Shown here in pieces: positions 17,280-27,000 of a stretch of DNA of 56,056 bases. How positions within the stretch are numbered: the stretch's first letter is position 1; each line of letters opens with the position of its first letter. The stretch spans positions 1-56,056 of the forward strand of contig CAKUYO010000014.1 of the NCBI GenBank assembly GCA_934716995.1, written 5' to 3'. The position numbers and the translations under genes are program-made. The notes beneath the pieces are model-generated. The model was given only the letters and a program-made list of their open reading frames with translations. It did no database searches and had not been told where the DNA came from. Origin of the DNA: an uncultured Bacteroidales bacterium (lineage in GTDB: Bacteria; Bacteroidota; Bacteroidia; Bacteroidales; Paludibacteraceae).

Positions 17280-18233
17280 CTATTTCAACGTAACCGCCTT
17301 TACCAAGGTATTATCCTGCTTCATCTCACGCAGTATCTCGTTTAAGATACCATTGATAAAGATATAACTTTTCTCGCCGGAATACTCCTTGCCCAACTCG
17401 ATATACTCGTTGAACGACACCTCCAAAGCGATATTCGGAAAATTAAGTATCTCCGCCAGCGCCACCTCGAGAATGATACGGTCCATATACGCAATACGGT
17501 CGGCATCCCAGTTCTTCAAGTGCGAGTTGATCAGATTCTCATATTCCTCGTGCCCCTGTATAGCGTAGCCCAACAGATCTTGGGCGAATTTCAATTCCTC
17601 ATTGCTGTCAAACTCTTTGAGCAGTTCCTGCTCGGGAGTGGAATCCTCTTTGAAACGCTTGATGGTCTTGACAACATAACTCAGCACAACATTAAGATCT
17701 GTCGTCCAATTGGAGCGGTCCAGCACCACCTCCATCTCGTCCAGTGCTTCGGTCATCGCCTCGCTCTCCGGCACCAGACTTTCGAAAATAGTGCGCCAAA
17801 TCTTCTTGTCGTCTTCGTAGGTGCAAGTCTCTGCCGACATATAATCCTTGTAGAACTGGCTGTCCGACAATTGCTTATGAATTGCCGTCGTGGCATTCAT
17901 GCCCGCGTTCCAGTCCAAGTGATAATTATCCAAGTGGTTGCGAAGTGCACGGTTCTCAAAAATCTGCTGCGCAAAGCGGTTCTTTACAAAGCGACGGTTG
18001 GCAACATAGTCGGTATGCAGCACTTTAGCCCGTGCTTCCGCCTGTGCAATCTGCCCCTCCGCATACGAAGTCAGTTCGTTTACAAAGTCCAACAGGAGCA
18101 TATACAGGTCGTAGGTGCTGTCGAAACTTTTTCTCAACTCGTTTTGTGCAGTCAGCGAGGTCTTGTCCCCGTCTTGGTAGAAAGCGAATAGCGTTTGCAC
18201 GACGCGGGTTCGCACCATTGTTCTGTTTATCAT
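17280..18233 (-). CDS. nusB: Transcription antitermination factor NusB (long Bacteroidota form)
   Basis: Protein of 317 residues. I start at 18233 (MINRTMVRTRVVQTLFAFYQ) because Bacteroidota NusB proteins begin this way; the reading frame extends upstream without a plausible start. The classic NusB helical domain is at the C-terminus (RIAYMDRIILEVALAEILNFPNI and ELGKEYSGEKSYIFINGILN, about residues 230-305). It is preceded by a roughly 150-residue extension typical of this phylum. NusB with NusE binds boxA RNA in rRNA antitermination. Confidence 0.92.
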   Translation of the reverse strand: MINRTMVRTRVVQTLFAFYQDGDKTSLTAQNELRKSFDSTYDLYMLLLDFVNELTSYAEGQIAQAEARAKVLHTDYVANRRFVKNRFAQQIFENRALRNHLDNYHLDWNAGMNATTAIHKQLSDSQFYKDYMSAETCTYEDDKKIWRTIFESLVPESEAMTEALDEMEVVLDRSNWTTDLNVVLSYVVKTIKRFKEDSTPEQELLKEFDSNEELKFAQDLLGYAIQGHEEYENLINSHLKNWDADRIAYMDRIILEVALAEILNFPNIALEVSFNEYIELGKEYSGEKSYIFINGILNEILREMKQDNTLVKAVTLK

Positions 18234-18308
18234 TCTGTCAGTATTACGTTCACAATCTGTTTTTCTTGTGCCTTTTGCACCTGTGCGGCGCACCGCACAA
18301 ATTACGTG

Positions 18309-18340
18309 CAAAATTACACAAAAATTTTGTACTATGCAAA
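18309..18340 (-). promoter_or_regulatory. Promoter for nusB, overlapping the divergent DUF3276 promoter
   Basis: On the minus strand TTTG (18340-18337) and TAATTTTG (18316-18309) are 20 bp apart. The leader to the nusB start at 18233 is about 70 nt. Its -33 box lies inside the spacer of the plus-strand promoter at 18326-18356. Confidence 0.6.
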
Positions 18341-18356
18341 AAAAGCAGTAATTTTG
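18326..18356 (+). promoter_or_regulatory. Promoter for the DUF3276 gene
   Basis: TTTG at 18326-18329 and TAATTTTG at 18349-18356 are 19 bp apart. The ATG at 18389 follows after a leader of about 25 nt. It overlaps the divergent nusB promoter. Confidence 0.6.
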
Positions 18357-18388
18357 CGGCTGTTAATTTCAACACAAATAACTTAGAG

Positions 18389-18787
18389 ATGGAAAATCGT
18401 AGATTTGAAGACAGAAAAGAACCGGAGATTGTTTACTCCCGTTCGGTGAAGGCTGGAAAGCGCATTTACTATTTGGATGTACGCAAAGCGCGTAACGAGG
18501 ATTTGTATCTGTGCATTACGGAGAGCAAGAAGAAAGCAGCAGGCGAGACGGAAGTCCCCCAGTTTGAGAAACATAAATTGTTCCTTTATAAAGAAGATTT
18601 CGCCCACTTTACAGAGGGTTTGCAAGACGTAATCAACTACGTGCAAGACCAACTCGGCACTATCGAGGAGCGCCCCGAATGGACACCCGAAAACAGTGAT
18701 GCCGCAACCGGGACGGAGACAACGGACGCCCCCGCAGCCGACGAACCAAAGAAAAAAGGTCTCTTCGGTTTCCTCAAAAAGGACTGA
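18389..18787 (+). CDS. DUF3276 / PUR-family nucleic-acid-binding protein
   Basis: Protein of 132 residues. The first 85 (from MENRRFEDRKEPEIVYSRSV, with KAGKRIYYLDVRKARNEDLY and KHKLFLYKEDFAHFTEGL) match the PUR-alpha-like fold of DUF3276, which in other bacteria binds DNA and RNA. The remainder is an acidic linker ending in KKKGLFGFLKKD. The ATG at 18389 is chosen over upstream in-frame readings because it lies just after the promoter and at the family's conserved start. A strong terminator follows, so it is a single-gene unit. Confidence 0.88.
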   Translation: MENRRFEDRKEPEIVYSRSVKAGKRIYYLDVRKARNEDLYLCITESKKKAAGETEVPQFEKHKLFLYKEDFAHFTEGLQDVINYVQDQLGTIEERPEWTPENSDAATGTETTDAPAADEPKKKGLFGFLKKD

Positions 18788-18847
18788 TTATAGAAAAATA
18801 GAATTATAGAAAGATAGAAACAACGTTATCCATTCTTAGAGAAAGGA

Positions 18848-18879
18848 GACTGTCTAACAAGCATAGACAGTCTTTTTTT
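18848..18879 (+). terminator. Intrinsic terminator after the DUF3276 gene
   Basis: A 9-bp stem, GACTGTCTA (18848-18856) with TAGACAGTC (18864-18872), has a 7-nt loop and is followed by seven T. The rest of the gap 18790-19054 has AT-rich microrepeats and no open frame that I would call. Confidence 0.85.
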
Positions 18880-19054
18880 GCATTTCTATGTGCATATTCT
18901 CTCTGTATCTTTATGCTATCAGGTCTATGTCGTTGGTATGTGATTTGTATGTGATTCGTATGTTATTAGGCTGTTTTTGCTTGTATTTCAAGCAGTTATA
19001 TGCTTACACTTTTGCCATTAGCAAACTAACTATCTCATAAACAACGGGTTACAT

Positions 19055-19093
19055 AAAAAAGAGGCTGCCCGACTATACTCATTGGGCAGTCTC
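19055..19093 (-). terminator. Intrinsic terminator of the outer-membrane barrel gene
   Basis: Read on the minus strand, GAGACTGCCC (19093-19084) pairs with GGGCAGCCTC (19070-19061), with one mismatch, and is followed by six T. It lies 29 bp past the stop of the barrel gene. Confidence 0.8.
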
Positions 19094-19121
19094 TCTTTGC
19101 ATTGTGCATTATGCATTGTAA

Positions 19122-22091
19122 CTACATTCCCGGCGGGGGACCCATCGGGGGCATACCGCCGCGAGGGGGAGTACCTTTGCCGCCTTTGTCGTTCTCTATC
19201 ATCTCCTGAATATGTCCGCCCATACCCGAGGCTTTCAGTTTGCCCATCTTGTTGAGTTTGTAGGTGAAGGTGAGCATAAAATAGGTGGGGAGGGTGTTGT
19301 ATTTGGCGTAACTGACATAGTTCTCACCCACCACCTGCACGATATTCTTCTTCTGGTGCAGAATGTCATATACTTCGAGCGAAAGCGTGGCATTCGACCA
19401 TGTTTTGTCGATGGACGCATTCCATATAATCTCGTTCACGTCGGTCAGTCCCGTGTAACCGTAGCGGGCGGTATAACCGCAGTCGGTGGCGATATTCCAC
19501 GACTTGGGCAGGTGGAACTCCAAATCGCCCGTTACGCCCCAGTTGAACACATTGGAAACACTGTTCTTCGTCAGGTTGTTTTGTGTACGGCTGTAGGTAC
19601 CGTTGGCACGCAGACCGATATCCACGATGTCGTGGGTAAACCGCAGCCCGAGGTCTTCGTTCACCTGCAGGTTGCCCGTCAGCGAGCGGTCGCCCAAAAT
19701 CATATTCCCCTCCTCAATCATACGTGCAATATCGTCGGCTTTCTGCTCTTTGAGGATATACGCCACACGCTGGTTGTAACTGACGGCGGTGCGGGTATTG
19801 AACTGCAGCATCTTGTTGGCAAAAGGCGTGTTATACATAAAGTCCGCCCCTATATTCCACGGCAGTACGTCGGCATTGACCGTCTGCTGGTAGAGTTTGC
19901 CCGTCTCGTCATAGATGGAGTTGTTCACAAGGGCATCTTTGGTCATCGTGGCACGGATACCCGTCATAATACTGGAGAACTTGTCCTGGTTGAAGCGCGA
20001 GTACATAGCCATCAGGTTATGGCTGAACGCCGGCTGCAAACCGAGGTTACCCACCGTCTCGTTCATCGCATTGGAGTTGTTACGTACCGGCTCCATCTGC
20101 GTAATCGTCGGCTGGCTGACCGTCCCGCGGTAGCGGATACGCGCGAACTCTTTCTTGCCGAACTTGTACTTGAAATTGACCGTCGGCGACCAGTTCCACA
20201 CATTGATCAGCGTATCCTGATACAGCACCTGCCCGTAGTAGGTGGTGGTATGTGTCTGCGACGCCAGCACCCGCGCCCCCACGGTGAGGTCGCTGTTTTT
20301 CGTCACCCAGCGATAGTTCACCTCCAACTGCTCCGAATAGAAACGGTTGCTCAGTTGGTTGCTATAGACCGAATCGTATGCATATTCGCCCGTCTCCGTA
20401 TCAAACGAATACTGGTCTTTCACCGAGTTACGGTTCCGCCCCGAGAACTGCGCCGCTATCTCCAGCAGATGGTTGCGCTGATAGATCGGCTCCACATACG
20501 ATGCCCGCAGACTGTAACTCAGGTTGTCGTTCTTCGAGTTGGTATATTGGTTCACCGTTGCGCTGTTCGTCAGGTTGTCAAAGGCATACGTATTATTGAA
20601 ACCGGTTGTATTCCCGTAGTTCACGTTGCCCACCAGGGTCAATGCCCGCCCGGGGTGCAGGAACTTGTGGTTGTAGGTCAGTTTCACCCCGCCGCTTATC
20701 TCGCGGGTGGAGTCCAGTTGTGTCTGGTAACCGTCGTTGATAAGGCTGTCCCCGCGGTGGTAGGTATATTCCTCATTGCTGAGGTTGCTCTGCCCAGTGT
20801 AGGAGAGGGTCGGCTGGATAAGCAGTTTGTTGAGCGAGTCGATCTGGTATTGCAGTTCGAGCCGTACATTCACATCCCACACCCGCGACTGCTTGGTCAG
20901 CGAGTCGCCGTTGAGATACGTATAATCGCCCGCATACGACTCTTTCTGCGTCTCGGCAAGCGTGTAGTTGTTGGAGTGGTTGATTGCAGCATCGCCGCCC
21001 AAGAGCAGACTCGTCTGTCCGTCTTTCTTCTTGATGCGGTCATTGAAATCGATATTGGTGTTCACACCGAGGTTCTCACTGCGCGTAATACCCGAGTTGG
21101 CATCCATACCGAAGCCGCCCCGTCCACGCCCCATACGCACCTCGTTGGTGTTGTTCGCGCTACCGATAACAGTCGTCTGGCTCTCGCCCAACAGGATATT
21201 GGTGAACAGGTTGGCATTGTACCGGAAATCGTCCTCGAAGAAATGCCGTGCCAACTCGCCCGATGTAGCCCCGTATGCGGGGTCGCCGTAGTTGAACCAA
21301 CCGCCGTTCTCCGTTACCATATCCGCACCGAGCGACCCCGTATATTTGCCGAATACCCCGCGTTTGCGGTCTTGCTTGAGGGTCAGGTTGATGATATGCT
21401 CCGTGTCGTCGTCCTCAAAACCGGTCATCTTCGCCACGTCCGATTTCTCGTCTATCACCTGTATTTTCTCTATCATCTCGGCGGGGATGTTCTTCGTTGC
21501 CGACTGCACATCGCTGCCGAAAAACTTCTTGCCGTCAATCCGCACCGCCGTGATTGTTTCGCCGTTCACGGTTACATTGCCCTGCTGATCGACTGTTACG
21601 CCGTTCATCTTCTTGAGCAGGTCTTCCACCATGGCATTCTCGCCCACTTTGTAAGCCGAAGTGTTGTATTCTATGGTGTCGCCTTTGACGGTCATCTCCG
21701 CCGCATGCCCCTGTACACTCACTTCCTGCAATGCCAGCACATCCTCCTGCAGACGTAAGGTCTTCATGGTCAGCGTGTTGTCTTTCGCCGTCCGCGCCGA
21801 TACGTTTACATTCAACGCCTGCTCCTTGTACCCGATATTGGATACATAGAGTTTGTACTGCCCGGCAGCAATACCCCGCAGCGTGTATCGTCCCTCGTCA
21901 TCGGTCTGCGCCCCCTGCACCAATGCAGAGTCCACCCCGCTGTATCGGAAAAGACGTATCGTACTCATTTCCAACGCACTGCCGTCCGTATTGCTCACCA
22001 CCTTGCCCACTACTTCATAGTGTACATTCTCTGCCTGCGCCGTCCATATCCCTGCGCATAAAAAAGCGATTATCAGTCCAAAATGTTTCAT
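19122..22091 (-). CDS. TonB-receptor-like outer-membrane beta-barrel protein with CarboxypepD_reg domain
   Basis: Protein of 989 residues with a signal peptide (MKHFGLIIAFLCAGIWTAQA). A carboxypeptidase-regulatory-like domain (about 26-112, GKVVSNTDGSALEMSTIRLF ... GRYTLRGIAAGQYKLYV) is followed by a plug (about 140-235, ENAMVEDLLKKMNGVTVD) and a large barrel of the OMP_b-brl_3 type. The C-terminus is an unusual Gly/Pro/Met tail (GTPPRGGMPPMGPPPGM). Unlike SusC there is no SusD partner nearby. The plug pattern GVTVD..GNVTVNGETIT..RIDGKKFFG is shared with a widespread Bacteroidota group of unknown substrate. It is monocistronic. Confidence 0.88.
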   Translation of the reverse strand: MKHFGLIIAFLCAGIWTAQAENVHYEVVGKVVSNTDGSALEMSTIRLFRYSGVDSALVQGAQTDDEGRYTLRGIAAGQYKLYVSNIGYKEQALNVNVSARTAKDNTLTMKTLRLQEDVLALQEVSVQGHAAEMTVKGDTIEYNTSAYKVGENAMVEDLLKKMNGVTVDQQGNVTVNGETITAVRIDGKKFFGSDVQSATKNIPAEMIEKIQVIDEKSDVAKMTGFEDDDTEHIINLTLKQDRKRGVFGKYTGSLGADMVTENGGWFNYGDPAYGATSGELARHFFEDDFRYNANLFTNILLGESQTTVIGSANNTNEVRMGRGRGGFGMDANSGITRSENLGVNTNIDFNDRIKKKDGQTSLLLGGDAAINHSNNYTLAETQKESYAGDYTYLNGDSLTKQSRVWDVNVRLELQYQIDSLNKLLIQPTLSYTGQSNLSNEEYTYHRGDSLINDGYQTQLDSTREISGGVKLTYNHKFLHPGRALTLVGNVNYGNTTGFNNTYAFDNLTNSATVNQYTNSKNDNLSYSLRASYVEPIYQRNHLLEIAAQFSGRNRNSVKDQYSFDTETGEYAYDSVYSNQLSNRFYSEQLEVNYRWVTKNSDLTVGARVLASQTHTTTYYGQVLYQDTLINVWNWSPTVNFKYKFGKKEFARIRYRGTVSQPTITQMEPVRNNSNAMNETVGNLGLQPAFSHNLMAMYSRFNQDKFSSIMTGIRATMTKDALVNNSIYDETGKLYQQTVNADVLPWNIGADFMYNTPFANKMLQFNTRTAVSYNQRVAYILKEQKADDIARMIEEGNMILGDRSLTGNLQVNEDLGLRFTHDIVDIGLRANGTYSRTQNNLTKNSVSNVFNWGVTGDLEFHLPKSWNIATDCGYTARYGYTGLTDVNEIIWNASIDKTWSNATLSLEVYDILHQKKNIVQVVGENYVSYAKYNTLPTYFMLTFTYKLNKMGKLKASGMGGHIQEMIENDKGGKGTPPRGGMPPMGPPPGM

Positions 22092-22594
22092 ACTGCCCGC
22101 TGTTTTGCAAATCCCGTGCCAAAATGACAGACAAGCCGCCCATTTGCTGCAAATTGGTCGCCATTGTATCTCTTTTTATACTCTATTGTTTGTATTTTGT
22201 ATAAATTACTGATTTTTATGCAGTTTATGCAATACACACTGCATAAAAGTCTATCTCGTTGCCGTGTCGTTGCCGTAATTTTCGTTTATTTTAAGGTTTC
22301 ATCCCTGACATATCGCCCTACCACTACCTTCTTTTGTACCCCTCTTAACTTGTTCGGGCAATATGCATAAAAAGCCTGTTATTCAATCGCACCCCACCTA
22401 TGCTTGCTAAATAGACGGCTGGGTGATAATAAGTAAAAAACGAATGGGTTATTTATGTGTCGTCGCTTCTTTGCCGTTTTTGGCACATTCTGCTGTTTTT
22501 ATGTTGTTGTCGGGAATGTATGTCCGATTTTTTCGGTATCTGTTTTTATACCAAGAGGAAAAGTTTGCAAAAATCAACTTTTACAAGCCGGGCG
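22092..22594. other. Intergenic region with a 10-bp inverted repeat
   Basis: A gap of about 500 bp between divergent genes. TTTTATGCAG (22214-22223) and CTGCATAAAA (22239-22248) form a perfect hairpin whose words also occur in the 4.2/37.8 kb repeat elements. The remaining sequence has only short frames without recognisable starts. No promoter for the minus-strand barrel gene was found with both boxes. Confidence 0.5.
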
Positions 22595-22626
22595 CTTGCA
22601 CATATCTTTAATTTTGCGTAATTTTG
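22595..22626 (+). promoter_or_regulatory. Promoter of the RHS island's first gene
   Basis: CTTG at 22595-22598 and TAATTTTG at 22619-22626 are 20 bp apart. A second TAATTTTG at 22609-22616 has no -33 partner. The leader to the ATG at 22686 is about 52 nt. Confidence 0.5.
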
Positions 22627-22685
22627 TGCGAATTTTATATTTTGTATACGAATAAAGTTGCAATTAGTAAAATCAACTGTCCGCT

Positions 22686-23978
22686 ATGAAGAAATTATTG
22701 CTTTTTATCGGAGCCGTTCTGTGTTTATGGGAAATAAATGCAGAGATTGTTCCGAATATATGGCATCGTCCGGATTCTTTAATCTCTTTGGAGCAAGATG
22801 ATACAGTTTCATGGTCGGATGAATATACGGTTTTCTCTGTAGTCCGGAGTCTGAGCGACAGTACAGCGGAATGTTTGTGGAGTTTCGCCGAGAACGACAC
22901 CGTTTCTGCTGCTGTACTTACCAATGGGGTCTATACCTCTACCGCCGGCACACTTGTTTCACACCATCCGTATGATTTCTCAAGATGGTGCGTTTATGCT
23001 TACCATAGCGGAATAAATGCGGACAGCACCAAACAGCGTTCGTTCCGGCTTGGGGAGCAGCCGATATATACGGACAGCACTCCGATCGATACCCTGCACG
23101 CAAGAATTGAAATGGAGGAGTTGGCTTTTTTCAACGGGAATGTTTCCAGACTTGTTTCCGGTGCTTTCCAAACATATCTTTCTCTCAAATACGGCGTTAC
23201 ATTGGATTTTGCCCCATATATTTCCCTGTCAGGGGACACGCTTTGGCATCCCGAATATGACAAAGATTTTTATCATCGGGTTATGGGTATTGGCAACGAC
23301 ACCGCTTATAGTTGGAATAGTTGTATTTCGCAGAGCAAGGAAGATCCGCTATTGTATATTCAGACCGATTCGTTGCTACCGAATGAGTATGTATTGGTCG
23401 GGGATGATGACGGTTCTATAGTTTGGCACAAGGGGACTGACAACAGGTATGATTTGCAACGTATATGGCGCATAAGGCAGTTGGTGAACCGCCCCAAACA
23501 CACTACGATAGTATTCCGTTTGCTTTTAACAGGTGAACCGGCGGATTCTTTGCAACTGACCGTTACAGATGCAAACGGCATTGAGTTACAGACCATTTTG
23601 CCGGACAGTACGGTCGGGGATAGTCTTTGCTATTTTTCCATAGACCGAGCGGACACACTTATGCACTTCCAAATCAAAGGCGTGCTTCAAGACCGAGCCC
23701 CCTCCATACAGGATGGTTATGGTTCTCATACGGAAAGCAGTTGCTCCGGTACAGATATATTGCTTGACATGAATACGCAGACCATTGTCATTGACGGTTT
23801 TCCAGAGGGGCAGATGTTTATGCTATATTTATATGATGCTTCCGGTCGGTATTTAGCAACCATATCCGGCTTGAATCCGATAGATGTGAGAGCATTTCCC
23901 TGTTTGGTCTCTTATGTCGAGATTATGGCAGACAACCGGATTGTAGGAGCAGTGAACATTCCAGCTATTATATTTTAA
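22686..23978 (+). CDS. Secreted protein preceding the SpvB/RHS gene
   Basis: Protein of 430 residues with a signal peptide (MKKLLLFIGAVLCLWEINA). About residues 145-290 contain VSGAFQTYLSLKYGVTLDF, then YHRVMGIGNDTAYSW and the tail of a beta domain. This pattern (YLALKYGxTL ... GIGxDD) is one I recall from large Bacteroidota surface and gliding-associated proteins (DUF8202-like), so a surface or extracellular beta-rich protein is likely. The C-terminus (MLYLYDASGRYLATISGLNP) resembles a type-A sorting domain. It lies 31 nt before the SpvB gene, apparently in one transcript, and may be a partner of the toxin. Confidence 0.7.
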   Translation: MKKLLLFIGAVLCLWEINAEIVPNIWHRPDSLISLEQDDTVSWSDEYTVFSVVRSLSDSTAECLWSFAENDTVSAAVLTNGVYTSTAGTLVSHHPYDFSRWCVYAYHSGINADSTKQRSFRLGEQPIYTDSTPIDTLHARIEMEELAFFNGNVSRLVSGAFQTYLSLKYGVTLDFAPYISLSGDTLWHPEYDKDFYHRVMGIGNDTAYSWNSCISQSKEDPLLYIQTDSLLPNEYVLVGDDDGSIVWHKGTDNRYDLQRIWRIRQLVNRPKHTTIVFRLLLTGEPADSLQLTVTDANGIELQTILPDSTVGDSLCYFSIDRADTLMHFQIKGVLQDRAPSIQDGYGSHTESSCSGTDILLDMNTQTIVIDGFPEGQMFMLYLYDASGRYLATISGLNPIDVRAFPCLVSYVEIMADNRIVGAVNIPAIIF

Positions 23979-24009
23979 CGGCAAAAGACATCAAGATGAC
24001 AAGACCAAG

Positions 24010-27000
24010 ATGAAGTTTTCTTTTTTCATATTGCTTCAGATGCTTTGCCTGTCATCCTTGCTGTGTCCTTATGCCCGAAGTGCAACCAATGATATTAGTG
24101 CGGATATTGCCACCGGCGATCTCAAGCCCCATACGGAGACTTTCTCCTATAAAGCATATTCTCCGGTCTGCATTCAAGCAGAAGGTTTGGTATTGACCGC
24201 TGACAGCGGCAGCCTGAAATATGACCTGTCTATAAGCCTGACACCAATACCCCATAAAGATGAGTATATTATGCCCTCCGATATGGAGAATGTCGGCAGG
24301 TTGGGCGACGGGGTGCGTCTGCTGCCCTGCGGTGGACATTTTGCCGATACCGCTCCTGCGGTTATCTCGCTGGCCTACGATCCGGCACGTATTCCTGCGG
24401 GCTACAAGCAGACGGATGTTTTCACTTTCTATTGTGATGGCACGCACGGATGGCACCGTCTGGAGAGGATGGCTATCGACACCATAACCCATACCGTCAC
24501 CTCGCTCACTACCCACTTTACTGATTTTGCCAATGCCGTCATCAAAGTGCCCGACATGCCGGAAAGCAAGGCTTTTGTACCTACTGCAATGGCGGACATA
24601 CCGGATGTCAATCCTATGCAGGGCATACCTATGATAGACGCTCCCGCCGTAAACAACCGCGGCACGGCTGAACTGACCTACCCGATTGACCTCCCAAAGG
24701 GGAGACATGGTATGCAACCCGATATGGATTTGCATTATTCCAGTGCGGGAGGCAACGGCGTTCTGGGCGTGGGGTGGCGTATCGCTTTCCCCGCAATCAC
24801 CATTGACACGCGATGGGGTGTACCACGGTATGACCCTCTGAACGAGTCGGAACAATATATGGTGAACGGTGAAGCCGTGCTGTTCCGGGAGCAAGACGGT
24901 ACGGCACAAACGCTTCCTTATCAGGACAATTCCTTTATCCCGCGCCAAAAAGGCAATATCCGGTTTTATGCGCGGGATACGAAAAACAGGGACAGAATCC
25001 TACGTATCGGCACCGGCCCCGTAGATTACCGGTGGGTTGTAACGGACAGGAACGGCATTACCACATACTATGGAACAGATCCGGACGATCTTTCCCATAT
25101 TGACGAATCCAGTGTCGTAAGAACGGATAACAACTGCATTGCCTATTGGGCGGCTACTATAAGTGTCGATGTGTACGGCAACTATATCCGATACCACAAT
25201 ATAAAGGCAGGCAATAACATATATGTCAGTTCCGTCGATTATACAGGAAACCGGAATCAAAACGTACCGCCTCTTTACAATATCAAAATAAACTATACCG
25301 ATCGCAGCGATGTTGCCACCAACGGACGCTTGGGCGTATTGCAGGAAGAGCAGAAACTGCTTTGTAACATCTTGGTGCGGTACCGCGACCCGGACGAGCC
25401 TGACAATTACCTGCTGATGGACAACATAGCGGCATACTATATGCGCTATCACCGCCCGGATGAAGCAAGTCTGTTCAAAAGCCGTTTGGAGGATATTGTC
25501 ATGCTGGACTCGGTGCACTACGTTATGCCTGAGGATTTGGAGGACTGCGACCTTGAACGAATCATAAAGGGCGGCGCCAAACCCAACGAAACGCTTCTGC
25601 TGAAACTGTTACACAAAGCGGAAAAAGAGCATGACACGGAACTGCTGCACCGGTTGGAATATATGCTTCACCAAACCTATGGCGAAAACAGCATACCTGC
25701 AAGTACAACCCATCTTACTTATGCAAATGCCCCCTCGGCAGGGAACTTGTTTCAAAGGGGCACAATCAACATCCAAAGCAGAAGAGATATTTCCGAGAGC
25801 AGGAGTACAAGTTGGGGATTAGGCGGGACATTTACCGTCGGGCCGGGCATAGATCCCGTTACTACGTTTGTTTCCGGAGGTTCGAATTACAACTACAGCA
25901 GGAGCCATGGCAGAACCACGTCTATGTTTATCGACCTGAATGGGGACGGACTGACGGATTGGGTGTATGAAAAAGACGACCGCGTATATTTCCGTAGGCA
26001 GCGTAAAACAGGCAGTGTTTACGTTTTTGAAAGCGAAAAAGAGTTGAAAGGAGTGCGCCGCTTGTCGCATGAAGTAACCGATTCTCATACATGGGGTTTG
26101 CAGTTGTCTTTTGGTGCGGACCTGAGTTACAGCAATCCAGTTTCCACCACATATACAGATACGTATTTCTCCGACATCAACGCAGACGGTTTGCCGGATT
26201 TGATTGACGGTGACAGTATTTATATCAACCGGTTGGTGAATGGTTACCCTGTATTCGGAGTTTTTACCGGCACATATAACGAACCTGTTCCGGTAAACAA
26301 CAACCAATGTGAAAAAGGTATCATCTTTGACGGGGAGGTTGATGAGCATATAGAATGCGACCTGCAAGAAATTTTGGTTGAGAGTTATTCTTTGGACGAC
26401 TTTTTCGGTTCGTCCGCGGATTACGACTACGGGACAGAGAAAGTAGAAGACGAAAAAGTGTCCTATCCGGAGATGAAATATATTGATTCTGATATATATG
26501 TCTTGGAGGAACAAGACAAAATTTTCAAGGAGATAGATTATTTGACCCGGGAAACGCCGGAAGTGCCTGCTCCCAAGAGGGCAAAAAGAGCGAAAGGAAA
26601 CGCAGATGCTTCCGAAACCGGGGATTCACTGATTATTCGTATAGAAGGGGACAGAGTCAATATCTACAGATTGGAGTATGTATGCAATCCTGTCAAATCC
26701 GATCCTGAGATAGAGACAGTACGTGTATGGGTGGCTCCGCATGACGGGGATATCACAATAACAGACGATATTGCCCTGTTGGAAGATACGTCCCTGTCCC
26801 GTTTGCATTCCAAGACGGCGGATGGTGTGTCCTATACTATTCAGTTATGCGGTTTCGTAACATCCGGCGATAGCAGACATCTGAAAGCAGACCGTTATAC
26901 CTTGTTACACAGGGGGGCAATCAATGCCGATGATACCGTTTCCAAACATTGGGTGGGAAAAACGTATGTCAGAACGGGAGATATAATCATGTTCCGTCTG

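Noticed and set aside
19212..21758. An 848-codon open frame on the plus strand inside the barrel gene
   Set aside because: It is the antisense shadow of the TonB-receptor-like gene: the residues are His/Val/Arg-rich without domains, and the opposite strand has signal peptide, plug and barrel.
22423..22655. Two short plus-strand frames before the RHS island
   Set aside because: They overlap each other and the promoter, with no supported start or similarity; one has a hydrophobic stretch from T-rich sequence only.
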